From contig JAUWXH010000018.1 in assembly GCA_030616465.1 (NCBI GenBank), positions 1 through 11,431 of the forward strand: 11,431 nt of DNA, written 5' to 3'. A program made the position numbers and the translations under genes. This document shows positions 1 through 6,570 of this stretch, piece by piece (the stretch's first letter is position 1; each line of letters opens with the position of its first letter). The DNA is from Planctomycetota bacterium. GTDB lineage: Bacteria > Planctomycetota > Phycisphaerae > UBA1845 > Fen-1342. The notes beneath the pieces are model-generated. The model searched no databases, had not been told where the DNA came from, and was given only the letters and a program-made list of their open reading frames with translations.

Positions 1-37
1 AGATTCTTCGGTCGCTTCGCTTCCTCAGAATGACAGG
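1..37 (+). repeat. REP-like palindromic repeat, copy 1
   Basis: The unit opens with AGATTCTTCGG, has a short variable core of TCGCTTCG type and closes with CTCAGAATGACAGG. ATTCT (3-7) can pair with AGAAT (27-31). The same two end blocks occur around different cores at 5776-5833 (same orientation) and 5707-5751 (opposite orientation). It may extend beyond the left edge of the window. No coding role is visible. It looks like an interspersed extragenic palindrome, but family membership needs a genome-wide count. Confidence 0.6.
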
Positions 38-211
38 CAGCGGCGGCACGTAACGGGCAGGTAGGACCCGCAGGCCCGACCCAGTGGCTAATCCACCTCA
101 TTCTCCCGGCGGCAATATCCCAACAGCCGCGGCACCCGAAAGGCTCCCGCCCTGCCACGAGGGCTGATGATGGCAGCGGCGAGCAAGCACCTGCCACGAA
201 GGAGAACACAG

Positions 212-1129
212 ATGCTACGAACGAACCGCACAACCGCCACGACACTGCTGATCGCGTGCGTCACGATCGCGATCGGGACGACGGGCAGCCTCCGGGCCGA
301 CCCGCCCTCGTTCTTCGCCACCCAGGTCGTCGAATACGTCCCGGGTACCGGGATCGGCAACGACTGGATCAGCGGGGACCCCTACGACGACCCCAACACG
401 GCGCTGGGGCGGCCCACCGTGGACACCACCGGCGACGACTGGTTCATCCCGCTGGACGAGCCGGTCCCGGTGGTGCCGGTGTACCCGGCGTTCCGGGCGT
501 TCGAGATCGTGACGGTCGGCTATGACGGCTACCTGACGCTCAAGTTCGATCATCCAGTCGAAAACGATCCGCAGAACCCCTACGGGCTGGACTTCATCAT
601 CTTCGGTAACGCCTCTATGTCGCCCGGCGAGGGGCAGTTCTGGACCAACCGCAATCCCAACGATGTGACTATTGGCTCCGCCGACGTCGCGCGTGAACCG
701 GGCCTCGTCTCGGTTAGCCAGGACGGCGTCGAGTGGTACACGTACGCCGACGGCCCGTATGCCGACGACTTTGCGCCGACGCTCGGCCGCCTGTACGACC
801 CGGAAAACCCCGACGAGTCGCTCGGCGAGTGGAACGAGTGGTGGAGCACGCCGACCGACCCCACCCTCCCGCTCGACCCGGCCCTCACCGCCGAGACCTT
901 CGTCGGCAAGACCATCGCGGAGGTCGCCGTGCTCTATAACGGCTCAGCCGGCGGGACGGGGTTCGACATTGGCGTGTTGGGCCTGGAATGGATTCAGTAT
1001 GTGCGGATCGACAACACCGGCGACGGCACGCCGGAGATTGACGCCGTCGCCGACGTGTCCCCTGTGTGCCTTTCGTCCGCGCCACCGGAGGGCTTGGAAC
1101 CGGTCGCCGTGGCCCCTATCGTTCCTTGA
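212..1129 (+). CDS. Secreted cell-surface protein, function unknown
   Basis: This encodes a 305-residue exported protein. The ATG at 212 is preferred over an in-frame ATG at 167 because GGAG (201-204) lies 7 bases before it and the protein then starts with a classical signal peptide: basic MLRTNR, a hydrophobic stretch at residues 9-25, and a likely cut near LRA/D (29/30). The mature part is acidic and rich in Gly, Asp, Pro and Trp. Recognisable stretches are DPNTALGRP (60-68), LTLKFDHPV (108-116), LDFIIFGN (126-133), REPGLVSVSQDG (161-172) and GGTGFDIGVLGLEWIQYVRI (247-266), ending in an EIDAVADV block (275-282). From memory, this arrangement resembles surface proteins annotated only as 'cell surface protein' in Planctomycetota and relatives. 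No catalytic motif, transmembrane anchor or PEP-CTERM tail is visible. The next gene starts 15 bp downstream behind its own ribosome binding site, so the two are probably one operon. Export is well supported; the role is unknown. Confidence 0.85.
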   Translation: MLRTNRTTATTLLIACVTIAIGTTGSLRADPPSFFATQVVEYVPGTGIGNDWISGDPYDDPNTALGRPTVDTTGDDWFIPLDEPVPVVPVYPAFRAFEIVTVGYDGYLTLKFDHPVENDPQNPYGLDFIIFGNASMSPGEGQFWTNRNPNDVTIGSADVAREPGLVSVSQDGVEWYTYADGPYADDFAPTLGRLYDPENPDESLGEWNEWWSTPTDPTLPLDPALTAETFVGKTIAEVAVLYNGSAGGTGFDIGVLGLEWIQYVRIDNTGDGTPEIDAVADVSPVCLSSAPPEGLEPVAVAPIVP

Positions 1130-1144
1130 GCGAAGGGAACCGCG

Positions 1145-1951
1145 ATGGGTGCGCCAACGGCCTGCAACCCCACCGACGAGCCGCAGATAGCGAGACTCTA
1201 CCGGCGCGCAGACACCGGTTTCACGCTGGTGGAGCTGTTGGTGGTGATCGCGATTATCGCGTTGCTGGCAGCCATCCTGTTGCCGGCTGTCGCTCAGGGT
1301 AGGAAGCAGGCCAAGCGTGCGCTGTGCCTGAGCAATCTTCACCAGTTGGCCGTGGCCGCGCACAGTTATACGAATGGGCACCGGGGCTACTTCCCGATCG
1401 CGTATTTCACCGAGCGCAAGCCCGGCCTGCTGATCTCCTACGCGTGGGACTTCACCACCATCAAGGACTGGGATTCCGGCCGCACCCGGGTCGAGCCGGG
1501 GCTGTTGTGGCGGGGCGTCACAATACCCAAGGTCCACCAGTGCCCCTCGTTTAACGGCGGGCACAGCTGGCTGGAGGACCCCTACACCGGGTACAACTAC
1601 AACACCAGCTACATCGGCCACGGGCAGTACGAAGCCATCCCCGCCCCGGCCAGAATAACCGCCGTCCGCTGTCCGAACCGCTGTGCGCTCTTCGGAGACG
1701 GGGAGTATGCCGCGGGCGCCAACAAGTTCATGCGCGCCCCGTGGCGCAACCCCGGCGACGAGCAATTCACCGGGCGGTACGCCGGCACCCAGGGATACCG
1801 CCACCTCGAGCGGACCAACGTGGCCTTCTGCGACGGCCATGCCGAGACCCGCTGGCAACGCTATACCGACACTTACCCGTCGGACCAGGAGAACATCGCC
1901 CCCGGGACCGGGTTTCTCTCGCCCGACAACAGCCTGTACGACCTGGAGTGA
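1145..1951 (+). CDS. Pseudopilin-like protein, prepilin N-terminus and H-X9-DG motif
   Basis: This 268-residue protein carries a type IV prepilin signal, [19 protein letters not shown], at residues 25-43. Cleavage after G25 would expose F26 for N-methylation, and E30 is the conserved Glu at +5. The hydrophobic helix that follows would anchor the protein in the inner membrane or a pilus-like fibre. The C-terminal part contains H220-X9-D230-G231, the motif typical of the large DUF1559/H-X9-DG family expanded in Planctomycetota. Four cysteines (C133, C176, C180, C229) fall in the exported part and could form disulfides. The start has AAGGGA (1133-1138) 6 bases upstream. A 24-residue leader before G25 is long but acceptable for the class. 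Such proteins need a prepilin peptidase (PilD type), which is not in this window. Family assignment is firm. Whether it is a structural pseudopilin or a surface protein using the pathway is open. Confidence 0.92.
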   Translation: MGAPTACNPTDEPQIARLYRRADTGFTLVELLVVIAIIALLAAILLPAVAQGRKQAKRALCLSNLHQLAVAAHSYTNGHRGYFPIAYFTERKPGLLISYAWDFTTIKDWDSGRTRVEPGLLWRGVTIPKVHQCPSFNGGHSWLEDPYTGYNYNTSYIGHGQYEAIPAPARITAVRCPNRCALFGDGEYAAGANKFMRAPWRNPGDEQFTGRYAGTQGYRHLERTNVAFCDGHAETRWQRYTDTYPSDQENIAPGTGFLSPDNSLYDLE

Positions 1952-1961
1952 GGCTCCGCTT

Positions 1962-1981
1962 GCGGCCGCGCGGCTGGCCGC
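1962..1981 (+). terminator. GC hairpin after the pseudopilin gene
   Basis: GCGGCC (1962-1967) and GGCCGC (1976-1981) form a 6-bp stem with an 8-base loop, starting 11 bases after the stop codon. No T-run follows, so it would be a weak or factor-assisted terminator, or only an mRNA 3' end stabiliser. Confidence 0.3.
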
Positions 1982-2008
1982 GTCAAGCCCGCCCGCCAAC
2001 GGTGCCGA

Positions 2009-2037
2009 TTGATTTGGCAGACTGGGCGGCCTATGCT
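2009..2037 (+). promoter_or_regulatory. Candidate sigma70-type promoter for the Trm112-phosphoesterase unit
   Basis: TTGATT (2009-2014) and TATGCT (2032-2037) are separated by exactly 17 bases. Each matches four of six consensus positions. The site lies in the only sizeable gap before the gene at 2080 and would give a leader of about 36 bases ending in GGAGGTG (2068-2074). It is a pattern match only. Planctomycete promoters are poorly characterised. Confidence 0.4.
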
Positions 2038-2079
2038 AAGTAGCTTGTTTGTCTTGCCGCGTAGGGCGGAGGTGCTCTT

Positions 2080-2265
2080 GTGCCGACGATCAGCCCCGAG
2101 CTGCTGGAGATCCTGGTCTGCCCGGTCAGCGACTGCCGGGCCAAGCTGGAGCAACACGGTGATCGCCTCGTCTGTACGCGGTGTGGGCTGAGGTACCCCA
2201 TTGAACAGGCCTGGCCGGTGCTGATCCCCGAGCTGGCCGAGCCGCCGCAGGATCGCGAAGCCTAG
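2080..2265 (+). CDS. Trm112/YcaR-family zinc-ribbon protein
   Basis: This is a 61-residue protein with a GTG start, placed 5 bases after a near-perfect GGAGGTG (2068-2074). The layout matches the Trm112p-like family (UPF0434; YcaR in E. coli): LLEILVCP (8-15), a second cysteine pair C32-x-x-C35, then the YPI (39-41) and PVLIPELA (46-53) tail. Eukaryotic and archaeal Trm112 proteins activate partner methyltransferases. The role of the small bacterial versions is not well defined. One oddity is that the first metal-binding pair reads C14-P-V-S-D-C19, four residues between cysteines instead of the usual two. The protein may still bind zinc with a longer knuckle, or C19 may not be a ligand. The phosphoesterase gene begins 15 bp downstream, so the two are probably co-transcribed. 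The length is normal for the family. Confidence 0.88.
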   Translation: MPTISPELLEILVCPVSDCRAKLEQHGDRLVCTRCGLRYPIEQAWPVLIPELAEPPQDREA

Positions 2266-2280
2266 CCAGCGACGACCCCG

Positions 2281-3102
2281 ATGTTCGCCGTCATCAGCGA
2301 TATCCACTCCAACCTCGAGGCGCTGCAAACCGTGCTGGCCGACATCGAGCAGCGCGGCGTGAAGGAGATCGTCTGCCTGGGCGACGTGATCGGCTACGGC
2401 CCCAATCCCCGCGAATGTCTGGATCTGGTGCAGGAACGTTGTCGGGTGTGCCTGATGGGCAACCACGACCACGCGGTGCTCTACGAACCGTGCAACTTCA
2501 ACACCATCGCCGAACGGGCCTGCTACTGGACGCGCCAACTGCTCGAAAGCGAGAAGGACCAGAAGGCCCGCAACCGCCGCTGGGAGTTCCTCGGCACCCT
2601 GCCGGTACGCAGCAAAGAGGACAACGTGCTCCACGTGCACGCCTCGCCGCGCCGACCGATCAACGAGTACATCTTCCCCGAGGACGTCTTCACCAACCCG
2701 CAAAAGGTGCTGGCGAACTTCGAGCGGCTTGACGCGCACTTGTGCTTTGTGGGGCACACGCACCAGCCCGGGGTGTTCCTGGACGATCCCTACTTCGACC
2801 CGCCCCACGAGCTGCCCGACTCGCCCTTCTATGAGATCGACGAGGAGCGGGCGATCGTCAACGTCGGCAGCGTCGGCCAGCCCCGCGACAAGGACCCGCG
2901 CGCCGGCTACGTCGTCGTCCATGAGCACAACCCCGACGGGACCAAGGGCGAGGGCAGTCTGGTGAAGGCGGCCCGGGGATGCAAAGTCGATCAGGTCGAG
3001 TTCGTCCGTCTCGAATACGACATCGACGCCACCGTGCAGAAGATCCTCGCCATACCCGAGCTCGACGACATGCTCGCGCATCGGCTGTACGAGGGAAGAT
3101 AG
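2281..3102 (+). CDS. Calcineurin-like metallophosphoesterase (YfcE/Metallophos_2 type)
   Basis: The 273-residue product contains the full metal-binding signature of the calcineurin-like phosphoesterase fold: D7-I-H9, G34-D35, G60-N-H-D63, H118/H120 and G158-H-T-H161. These residues normally hold two divalent metals (Mn or Fe) that hydrolyse a phosphoester. A late NVGSVGQPRD block (194-203) is typical of the YfcE/MJ0936-like branch. The start is fixed by D7-I-H9 lying at the extreme N-terminus. No Shine-Dalgarno sequence is visible before the ATG, so translation may depend on coupling to the gene ending 15 bp upstream. There is no signal peptide or membrane segment, so it should be cytosolic. 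Acidic, Pro-rich residues 166-190 look like a lineage-specific loop near the active site. The substrate cannot be told from sequence; nucleotides or nucleic-acid ends are possible. Family assignment is firm. Confidence 0.93.
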   Translation: MFAVISDIHSNLEALQTVLADIEQRGVKEIVCLGDVIGYGPNPRECLDLVQERCRVCLMGNHDHAVLYEPCNFNTIAERACYWTRQLLESEKDQKARNRRWEFLGTLPVRSKEDNVLHVHASPRRPINEYIFPEDVFTNPQKVLANFERLDAHLCFVGHTHQPGVFLDDPYFDPPHELPDSPFYEIDEERAIVNVGSVGQPRDKDPRAGYVVVHEHNPDGTKGEGSLVKAARGCKVDQVEFVRLEYDIDATVQKILAIPELDDMLAHRLYEGR

Positions 3103-3120
3103 GGTTTGAGGGTCCAAGGG

Positions 3121-3156
3121 CTGCGTGGCACGGCCGTCTCGGCCGTGAGAGCGCAG
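3121..3156. repeat. Hairpin in the gap between convergent genes
   Basis: CACGGCCG (3129-3136) pairs perfectly with CGGCCGTG (3140-3147) around a TCT loop. A second outer stem, CTGCG (3121-3125) with CGCAG (3152-3156), extends it. It lies between the phosphoesterase stop (3102) and the rsmB stop (3182), which are read toward each other. No T-run follows on either strand. It could act as a bidirectional terminator or be another interspersed palindrome. Confidence 0.5.
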
Positions 3157-3181
3157 AAACTGAACCGAACGTGCGTGATGG

Positions 3182-4600
3182 TTATATGGGACGCGCCAGC
3201 CGCGCCGCGTAGCCGCCGTCACGCCAGTCCGACAGGCGGGGGCCCCATGTCGGCAGCCATGTCTGTTGCGAATCCAGCTCCCACCCCGGGTTCTCGCTGA
3301 GGAACGCGGTCACAACCTGCTCGTTCTCTTCCGGCTCGATGCTGCATGTGCTGTAGACGATCCGGCCGCCGGTCCGTACGCGGGCGGCAGCGTGTCGCAG
3401 CAACGCCCCTTGCAACTCGACCAGCGAAGCGAGCTTGCGACGGGTCAGTCCCAGCCGGGCTTCCGGCCGACGCGCGATCACGCCGCTGTTCGAGCAGGGC
3501 ACATCGACCAAGGCCGCGTCGAACTCGCCGGCCAGGTCGCTCTCCGACGCGTCGGACGTGCGGATCAGGTGCGTGCGGATACAGGTCAACCTGAGGCGGG
3601 CGGCGTTCTCGCGCACCCGCAGGATCCGGTCCAGCGAGGCGTCGCAAGCAATCACCTCACCGCGGTCGCTCATCTGCTGGGCCAGCACGATGGACTTGCC
3701 GCCGGGCGCCGCACACAGATCCAGCACGCGCTCACCCGGACGCGGCTCCAAAAGGCTCGCCGCCGCGTGCGCGGTCATATCCTGGATGTAGGCTCGCCCC
3801 TCGCGAAACAGCGGCAGGGCGAGGGCGTTCACGGTTGGCGGCAAAAACGCGGCGTCCGGGGTGCATTCTGCGGCCTCGCCGCAGCTCGCCCGAACCTGCT
3901 CCTGAAACACCCCGGAGTTGATCCGCAAGGCCTGGCGTTGCAGGATCGTCACCGGCAGCGCCCGGCAGGCCCAGGCCAGCGCCTCGGCCCGCTCGGGCCC
4001 GAAGCGCTCCACCAGGTTGCGGTAGCGTCGCGGCCGTTCGCCGGTGGCAGCCGCCAGGTGCTCAACATGGTCGCTCGCCGGGTCGGCCGCGGGCAGGACG
4101 TCCGACTCGAACGCGCAAGCCTGGTCCCAGCTTACGCGCACCTGCCGCGGGTTGAGCCGCTCCCACGGAACACCGCGCGCCTCGATCGCCTGGGTCAGCC
4201 TTCGCAGCAGCGCGTTCACCATCCCGGGCGAACGATGGCCGACGTGCCGCCGCGCCAGCTCGACCGCCTGATTCCCCGCAGCAAACACCGGGATACGGTC
4301 CATCCAGATGACTTGATAGGCCGCCGTGCAGAGGATGGTCCGCAGGGCCGGCCGCACACGCTGCGGGTCGTAGCGCGCCACGGTGCTGAGGACCCGATCG
4401 ATCGTCAGCGCGTGCCGCACGGCCCCGAGCCCGATCTGCGTCGCCAAGGCGGCTTCGCGCCCGCTCAGCCGCCGCTGGTCGCGCAGGGCGCGCAGCCGCT
4501 CGCCGACGAACCCGCGCCCGCTGAAGACATCCCGTACGGCGAGGAAGGCCGCCTCGCGACCGTCGATCGGCCCAGGCCCGACGCGTTGCTCCTCCCTCAT
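3182..4600 (-). CDS. rsmB: 16S rRNA (cytosine(967)-C(5))-methyltransferase RsmB
   Basis: RsmB (Sun/Fmu) transfers a methyl group from S-adenosylmethionine to C5 of C967 (E. coli numbering) in 16S rRNA. The 472-residue product has the expected two parts: an N-terminal NusB-like helical RNA-binding region (about 12-140) and a C-terminal Nol1/Nop2/Sun methyltransferase domain. The latter shows YIQDMTAHAAASLLEP (271-286), the SAM loop DLCAAPGGKS (294-303), the DVPCSNSG motif with C369 (366-373), and YSTCS with the catalytic C419 (416-420), followed by EPEEN. It is somewhat longer than E. coli RsmB (429 aa). Its ATG overlaps the fmt stop as ATGA, the classic sign of translational coupling, so it is the distal gene of an fmt-rsmB unit. 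The C-terminus, DGGYAARLARP, is complete. Other Nol1/Nop2/Sun enzymes (RsmF, for example) lack the NusB-like part, so RsmB is the best name. Confidence 0.95.
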   Translation of the reverse strand: MREEQRVGPGPIDGREAAFLAVRDVFSGRGFVGERLRALRDQRRLSGREAALATQIGLGAVRHALTIDRVLSTVARYDPQRVRPALRTILCTAAYQVIWMDRIPVFAAGNQAVELARRHVGHRSPGMVNALLRRLTQAIEARGVPWERLNPRQVRVSWDQACAFESDVLPAADPASDHVEHLAAATGERPRRYRNLVERFGPERAEALAWACRALPVTILQRQALRINSGVFQEQVRASCGEAAECTPDAAFLPPTVNALALPLFREGRAYIQDMTAHAAASLLEPRPGERVLDLCAAPGGKSIVLAQQMSDRGEVIACDASLDRILRVRENAARLRLTCIRTHLIRTSDASESDLAGEFDAALVDVPCSNSGVIARRPEARLGLTRRKLASLVELQGALLRHAAARVRTGGRIVYSTCSIEPEENEQVVTAFLSENPGWELDSQQTWLPTWGPRLSDWRDGGYAARLARPI

Positions 4601-5550
4601 GACGACCCCAGCGGGAGCAATTGGTCCGGGGGCTGCACGTGCCGCCCGTTGGCGAAGGCCTCAAAAGACATCAGCTTGCCGCCCTCGGGTTTAACTTCCA
4701 ACAAGCGGATGCGGCCGACGCCGGCCTGAACCGTGCCGTCGGGATGGAACGCACCGGGCGGGAAGTCGGCGGTCGGCCCGCCGTCGCGTTCTGCGGTCTC
4801 TGCGCGGGCGAGCTGCAACCGCTCGCGCTTGCCGGTGTGTGACGAGAACAGGCAGGTTGCCGCCGGCCACGACCACAGCCCGTGAATGCGTCGCACGATG
4901 CTGAACGCCGGCTGCGACCAGTTCACCACCCCGTCCGCCCGCGACAGCTTGGGCGCCCGTGTCGCCTGCGATGCGTCCTGCATCCGCGGCTTGGCCTCGC
5001 CACGCTCGATCAGCGCGAGCGTTTCCACGATCAGCTCCGCACCTAGCCGGGCGAGCCGATCGTGCAATTCCTCGGCCGTCTCGGTCGCGCCGATCGGCGT
5101 TTCGCGCTGGGCCCAAATCGGTCCCGTGTCCCAGCGTTCGTCGAGCTGAAAAACCGTTACGCCGGTGGTTTCCTCGCCGTTGATGATCGCCCATTGGTAC
5201 GGGGCCGCGCCGCGATACTTCGGCAGCAGCGAGCCGTGGATGTTGACGCAGCCGCGCGGCAACGCGTCCAGGACCGCCCGGCCGATCTTCTGCCCGAAGG
5301 CCGCCACCACGCCGATTTCCGCATCCCCAAAGGCCCGGCGCACATCCTCCGCGTTCACGTCCTCGACCTGAAGGTGGCGCAGACCGAGCCCATCGGCAGC
5401 CGCGTGTACCGGCGTGGGCAGGATCTTACGACCGCGACCGACCGGCCGGTCCGGCTGACTGATCACGGCCACGACTCCGTGCCTGGCCCGCACCAACGCC
5501 TGCAACGCCGACACGGCAAAGTCCCCGGTCCCGAGGAACACGACCCGCAT
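4597..5550 (-). CDS. fmt: Methionyl-tRNA formyltransferase
   Basis: Fmt formylates the amino group of Met on initiator tRNA using 10-formyltetrahydrofolate. The 317-residue product is close to E. coli Fmt in length. It starts MRVVFLGTGDFA, and this ATG (5550) is preferred over an upstream in-frame start at 5607 because the family's first strand begins here and GAGAGGG (5565-5559) lies 8 bases before it. Visible features are the tRNA-contacting loop SQPDRPVGRGRK (31-42), catalytic N103-I-H105 within NIHGSLLPKYRGAAPYQW (103-120), and D141 in WDTGP (140-144). These correspond to N106, H108 and D144 of the E. coli enzyme. The C-terminal OB-like domain follows (about 205-317). Its stop overlaps the rsmB start by four bases. 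def, often adjacent to fmt in bacteria, is 430 bp upstream behind a terminator and a repeat, so fmt probably has its own promoter, which I could not pick out convincingly. Confidence 0.95.
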   Translation of the reverse strand: MRVVFLGTGDFAVSALQALVRARHGVVAVISQPDRPVGRGRKILPTPVHAAADGLGLRHLQVEDVNAEDVRRAFGDAEIGVVAAFGQKIGRAVLDALPRGCVNIHGSLLPKYRGAAPYQWAIINGEETTGVTVFQLDERWDTGPIWAQRETPIGATETAEELHDRLARLGAELIVETLALIERGEAKPRMQDASQATRAPKLSRADGVVNWSQPAFSIVRRIHGLWSWPAATCLFSSHTGKRERLQLARAETAERDGGPTADFPPGAFHPDGTVQAGVGRIRLLEVKPEGGKLMSFEAFANGRHVQPPDQLLPLGSS

Positions 5551-5706
5551 CGAGAACGCCCTCTCTTGCAGCTCCGCCGCCACTCGACGCCTGCACCGTC
5601 TCCACAACTCGAATTGACCATGCTACCCCCCGCCCGGCCTGATTTCGAGCGCCGCGCGTGGACGGGACTGCGAACAGGTGAACGTCAGGAAAGTGGGCAG
5701 GCCCAG

Positions 5707-5751
5707 TTGTCATCCCGACCGCGTCCGCCAGCGGCGGACACGCGGAGGGAT
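5707..5751 (-). repeat. REP-like repeat, copy 2
   Basis: Read on the reverse strand, this unit begins AGATCCCTC and ends with GGGATGACAA. Its core is a strong hairpin: GTCCGCC (5723-5729), loop AGC, GGCGGAC (5733-5739). After a two-base bulge it continues with CCGC (5719-5722) against GCGG (5742-5745), and ATCCC (5712-5716) against GGGAT (5747-5751). The core sequence differs completely from copies 1 and 3 while the ends match. Confidence 0.6.
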
Positions 5752-5775
5752 CTGGCCCGAACGCACGATTGGGCA

Positions 5776-5833
5776 AGATTCCTCGGCGCGGAGTTTACCC
5801 TGAGCAACGTCGAAGGGCTTCTCGGAATGACAA
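5776..5833 (+). repeat. REP-like repeat, copy 3
   Basis: The unit opens with AGATTCCTCGG (5776-5786) and closes with TCTCGGAATGACAA (5820-5833), like copy 1, but its core is longer. The core includes the 20-mer CCCTGAGCAACGTCGAAGGG (5798-5817), whose CCCT and AGGG ends can pair. A related 20-mer occurs at 9236-9255. ATTCC (5778-5782) can pair with GGAAT (5824-5828). Confidence 0.6.
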
Positions 5834-5920
5834 GTTACCCACGCAAGTGCCGCTCACCCCTCCCACCGTTGCCGTAGACGCTCACCCTGGCTGGCTCGCA
5901 ATTTCGAGCGGCCCGCGCAT

Positions 5921-5957
5921 AAAAGCCGCCGGACGCCCGCTGGGAGCGCCCGGCGGC
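5921..5957 (-). terminator. Intrinsic terminator of def
   Basis: On the reverse strand, GCCGCCGG (5957-5950) pairs with CCGGCGGC (5932-5925), with a partly paired interior (CCC against GGG), and is followed at once by TTTTAT (5924-5919). It begins 24 bases after the def stop codon. This is a textbook rho-independent layout and separates def from fmt. Confidence 0.82.
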
Positions 5958-5980
5958 CGTGGTTACGCCAGATCCTAATC

Positions 5981-6511
5981 TCAGGCGGAGACGCGCGCCT
6001 GGTAGCCTGCTTCCATTTCCTTCAGCGTCTTGCGTGTCGCGATGCGGTCGCTGGGGCCCATGCGGTCGAGAATGAGGATGCCGTTGAGGTGGTCGATCTC
6101 GTGCTGCCAGACGCGGCACAGCAGGTCTTCGCCTTCCAGCTCGATCGGGTTGCCCTTCAGATCCTGCGCGGTGATGCGACAGCGGGCGGGCCGCCGTACT
6201 TGCACGTGGATGTTCGGCAGCGACAGGCAACCCTCTTCGGTCTCCTTGCTGCCCTGCGGGTCATGGATGACCGGGTTGACGAAGACCATCTCGTCCTTTT
6301 CTTCGCCGGTGAGGTTCAGTGCAAACATGCGTAGCGGGACGCCGACCTGCGCGGCGGCCAGGCCGACACCTTTGTCGGCGCGTCTCAGCGTGGCCATTTT
6401 GGCCGCCAGCGCCGCCAGCTTGTCGTCGAACTCGGTCACTTCTTGGCACACTTCGCGTAGGCGCGGATCGGGGTAGTGAATGATCGACAGCCTGTCCAAG
6501 TCGTAATCCAC
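5981..6511 (-). CDS. def: Peptide deformylase
   Basis: Def removes the N-formyl group from new polypeptides at the ribosome, using a bound metal (usually Fe2+). All three family motifs are present in the 176-residue product: GVGLAAAQ (48-55, Q55), EGCLS (93-97, metal ligand C95) and HEIDH (137-141, ligands H137 and H141, general base E138). EGCLS and QHEIDHLNG are typical of bacterial PDFs. The start is GTG at 6511, with AGGGG (6523-6519) 7 bases upstream. The upstream gap of 65 bases carries a strong extended -10 promoter, and a rho-independent terminator sits 24 bases after the stop, so def looks monocistronic. It is the expected metabolic partner of fmt, which lies downstream on the same strand beyond the terminator and repeat. 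The length is normal and no motif is missing. Confidence 0.96.
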   Translation of the reverse strand: MDYDLDRLSIIHYPDPRLREVCQEVTEFDDKLAALAAKMATLRRADKGVGLAAAQVGVPLRMFALNLTGEEKDEMVFVNPVIHDPQGSKETEEGCLSLPNIHVQVRRPARCRITAQDLKGNPIELEGEDLLCRVWQHEIDHLNGILILDRMGPSDRIATRKTLKEMEAGYQARVSA

Positions 6512-6570
6512 AGGCTTACCCCTAGTGTTCTTCGCGAAAACCCGGCCCGCCGGTGAGCACCCGCTAAATA

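Larger units (their letters stand above)
5707..5833. repeat. 127-bp nested palindromic element (paired REP-like units, BIME-like)
   Basis: Two units of the repeat family stand in opposite orientation. The outer ends TTGTCATCCCGA (5707-5718) and TCGGAATGACAA (5822-5833) are inverted copies with one mismatch. Inside, GGGATCT (5747-5753) faces AGATTCC (5776-5782), and GCCC (5755-5758) faces GGGC (5771-5774) in the spacer. The whole element could fold into a long branched hairpin. It has no coding capacity that I would trust. The organisation resembles enterobacterial BIMEs or a small MITE. No target-site duplication is evident. Confidence 0.65.

Noticed and set aside
167..211. ATG at 167 as the start of the surface protein
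   Set aside because: It would put 15 charged residues before the signal peptide and has no ribosome binding site. The ATG at 212 has GGAG 7 bases upstream.
1873..3222. A 449-codon reverse-strand frame opposite the Trm112 and phosphoesterase genes
   Set aside because: The plus-strand genes have clear motifs and ribosome binding sites. The antisense translation is Val/Asp/His-rich shadow sequence and spans unrelated genes.
3266..4729. A long open frame on the plus strand opposite rsmB and fmt
   Set aside because: It runs antisense to two genes with complete catalytic motifs, has arginine- and proline-rich composition typical of GC-driven shadow frames, and shows no family features.
5551..5607. 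Upstream in-frame start for fmt at 5607
   Set aside because: The extra 19 residues are Arg-rich and absent from the family. MRVVFLGTGDF at 5550 is the usual Fmt N-terminus and has GAGAGGG in front.
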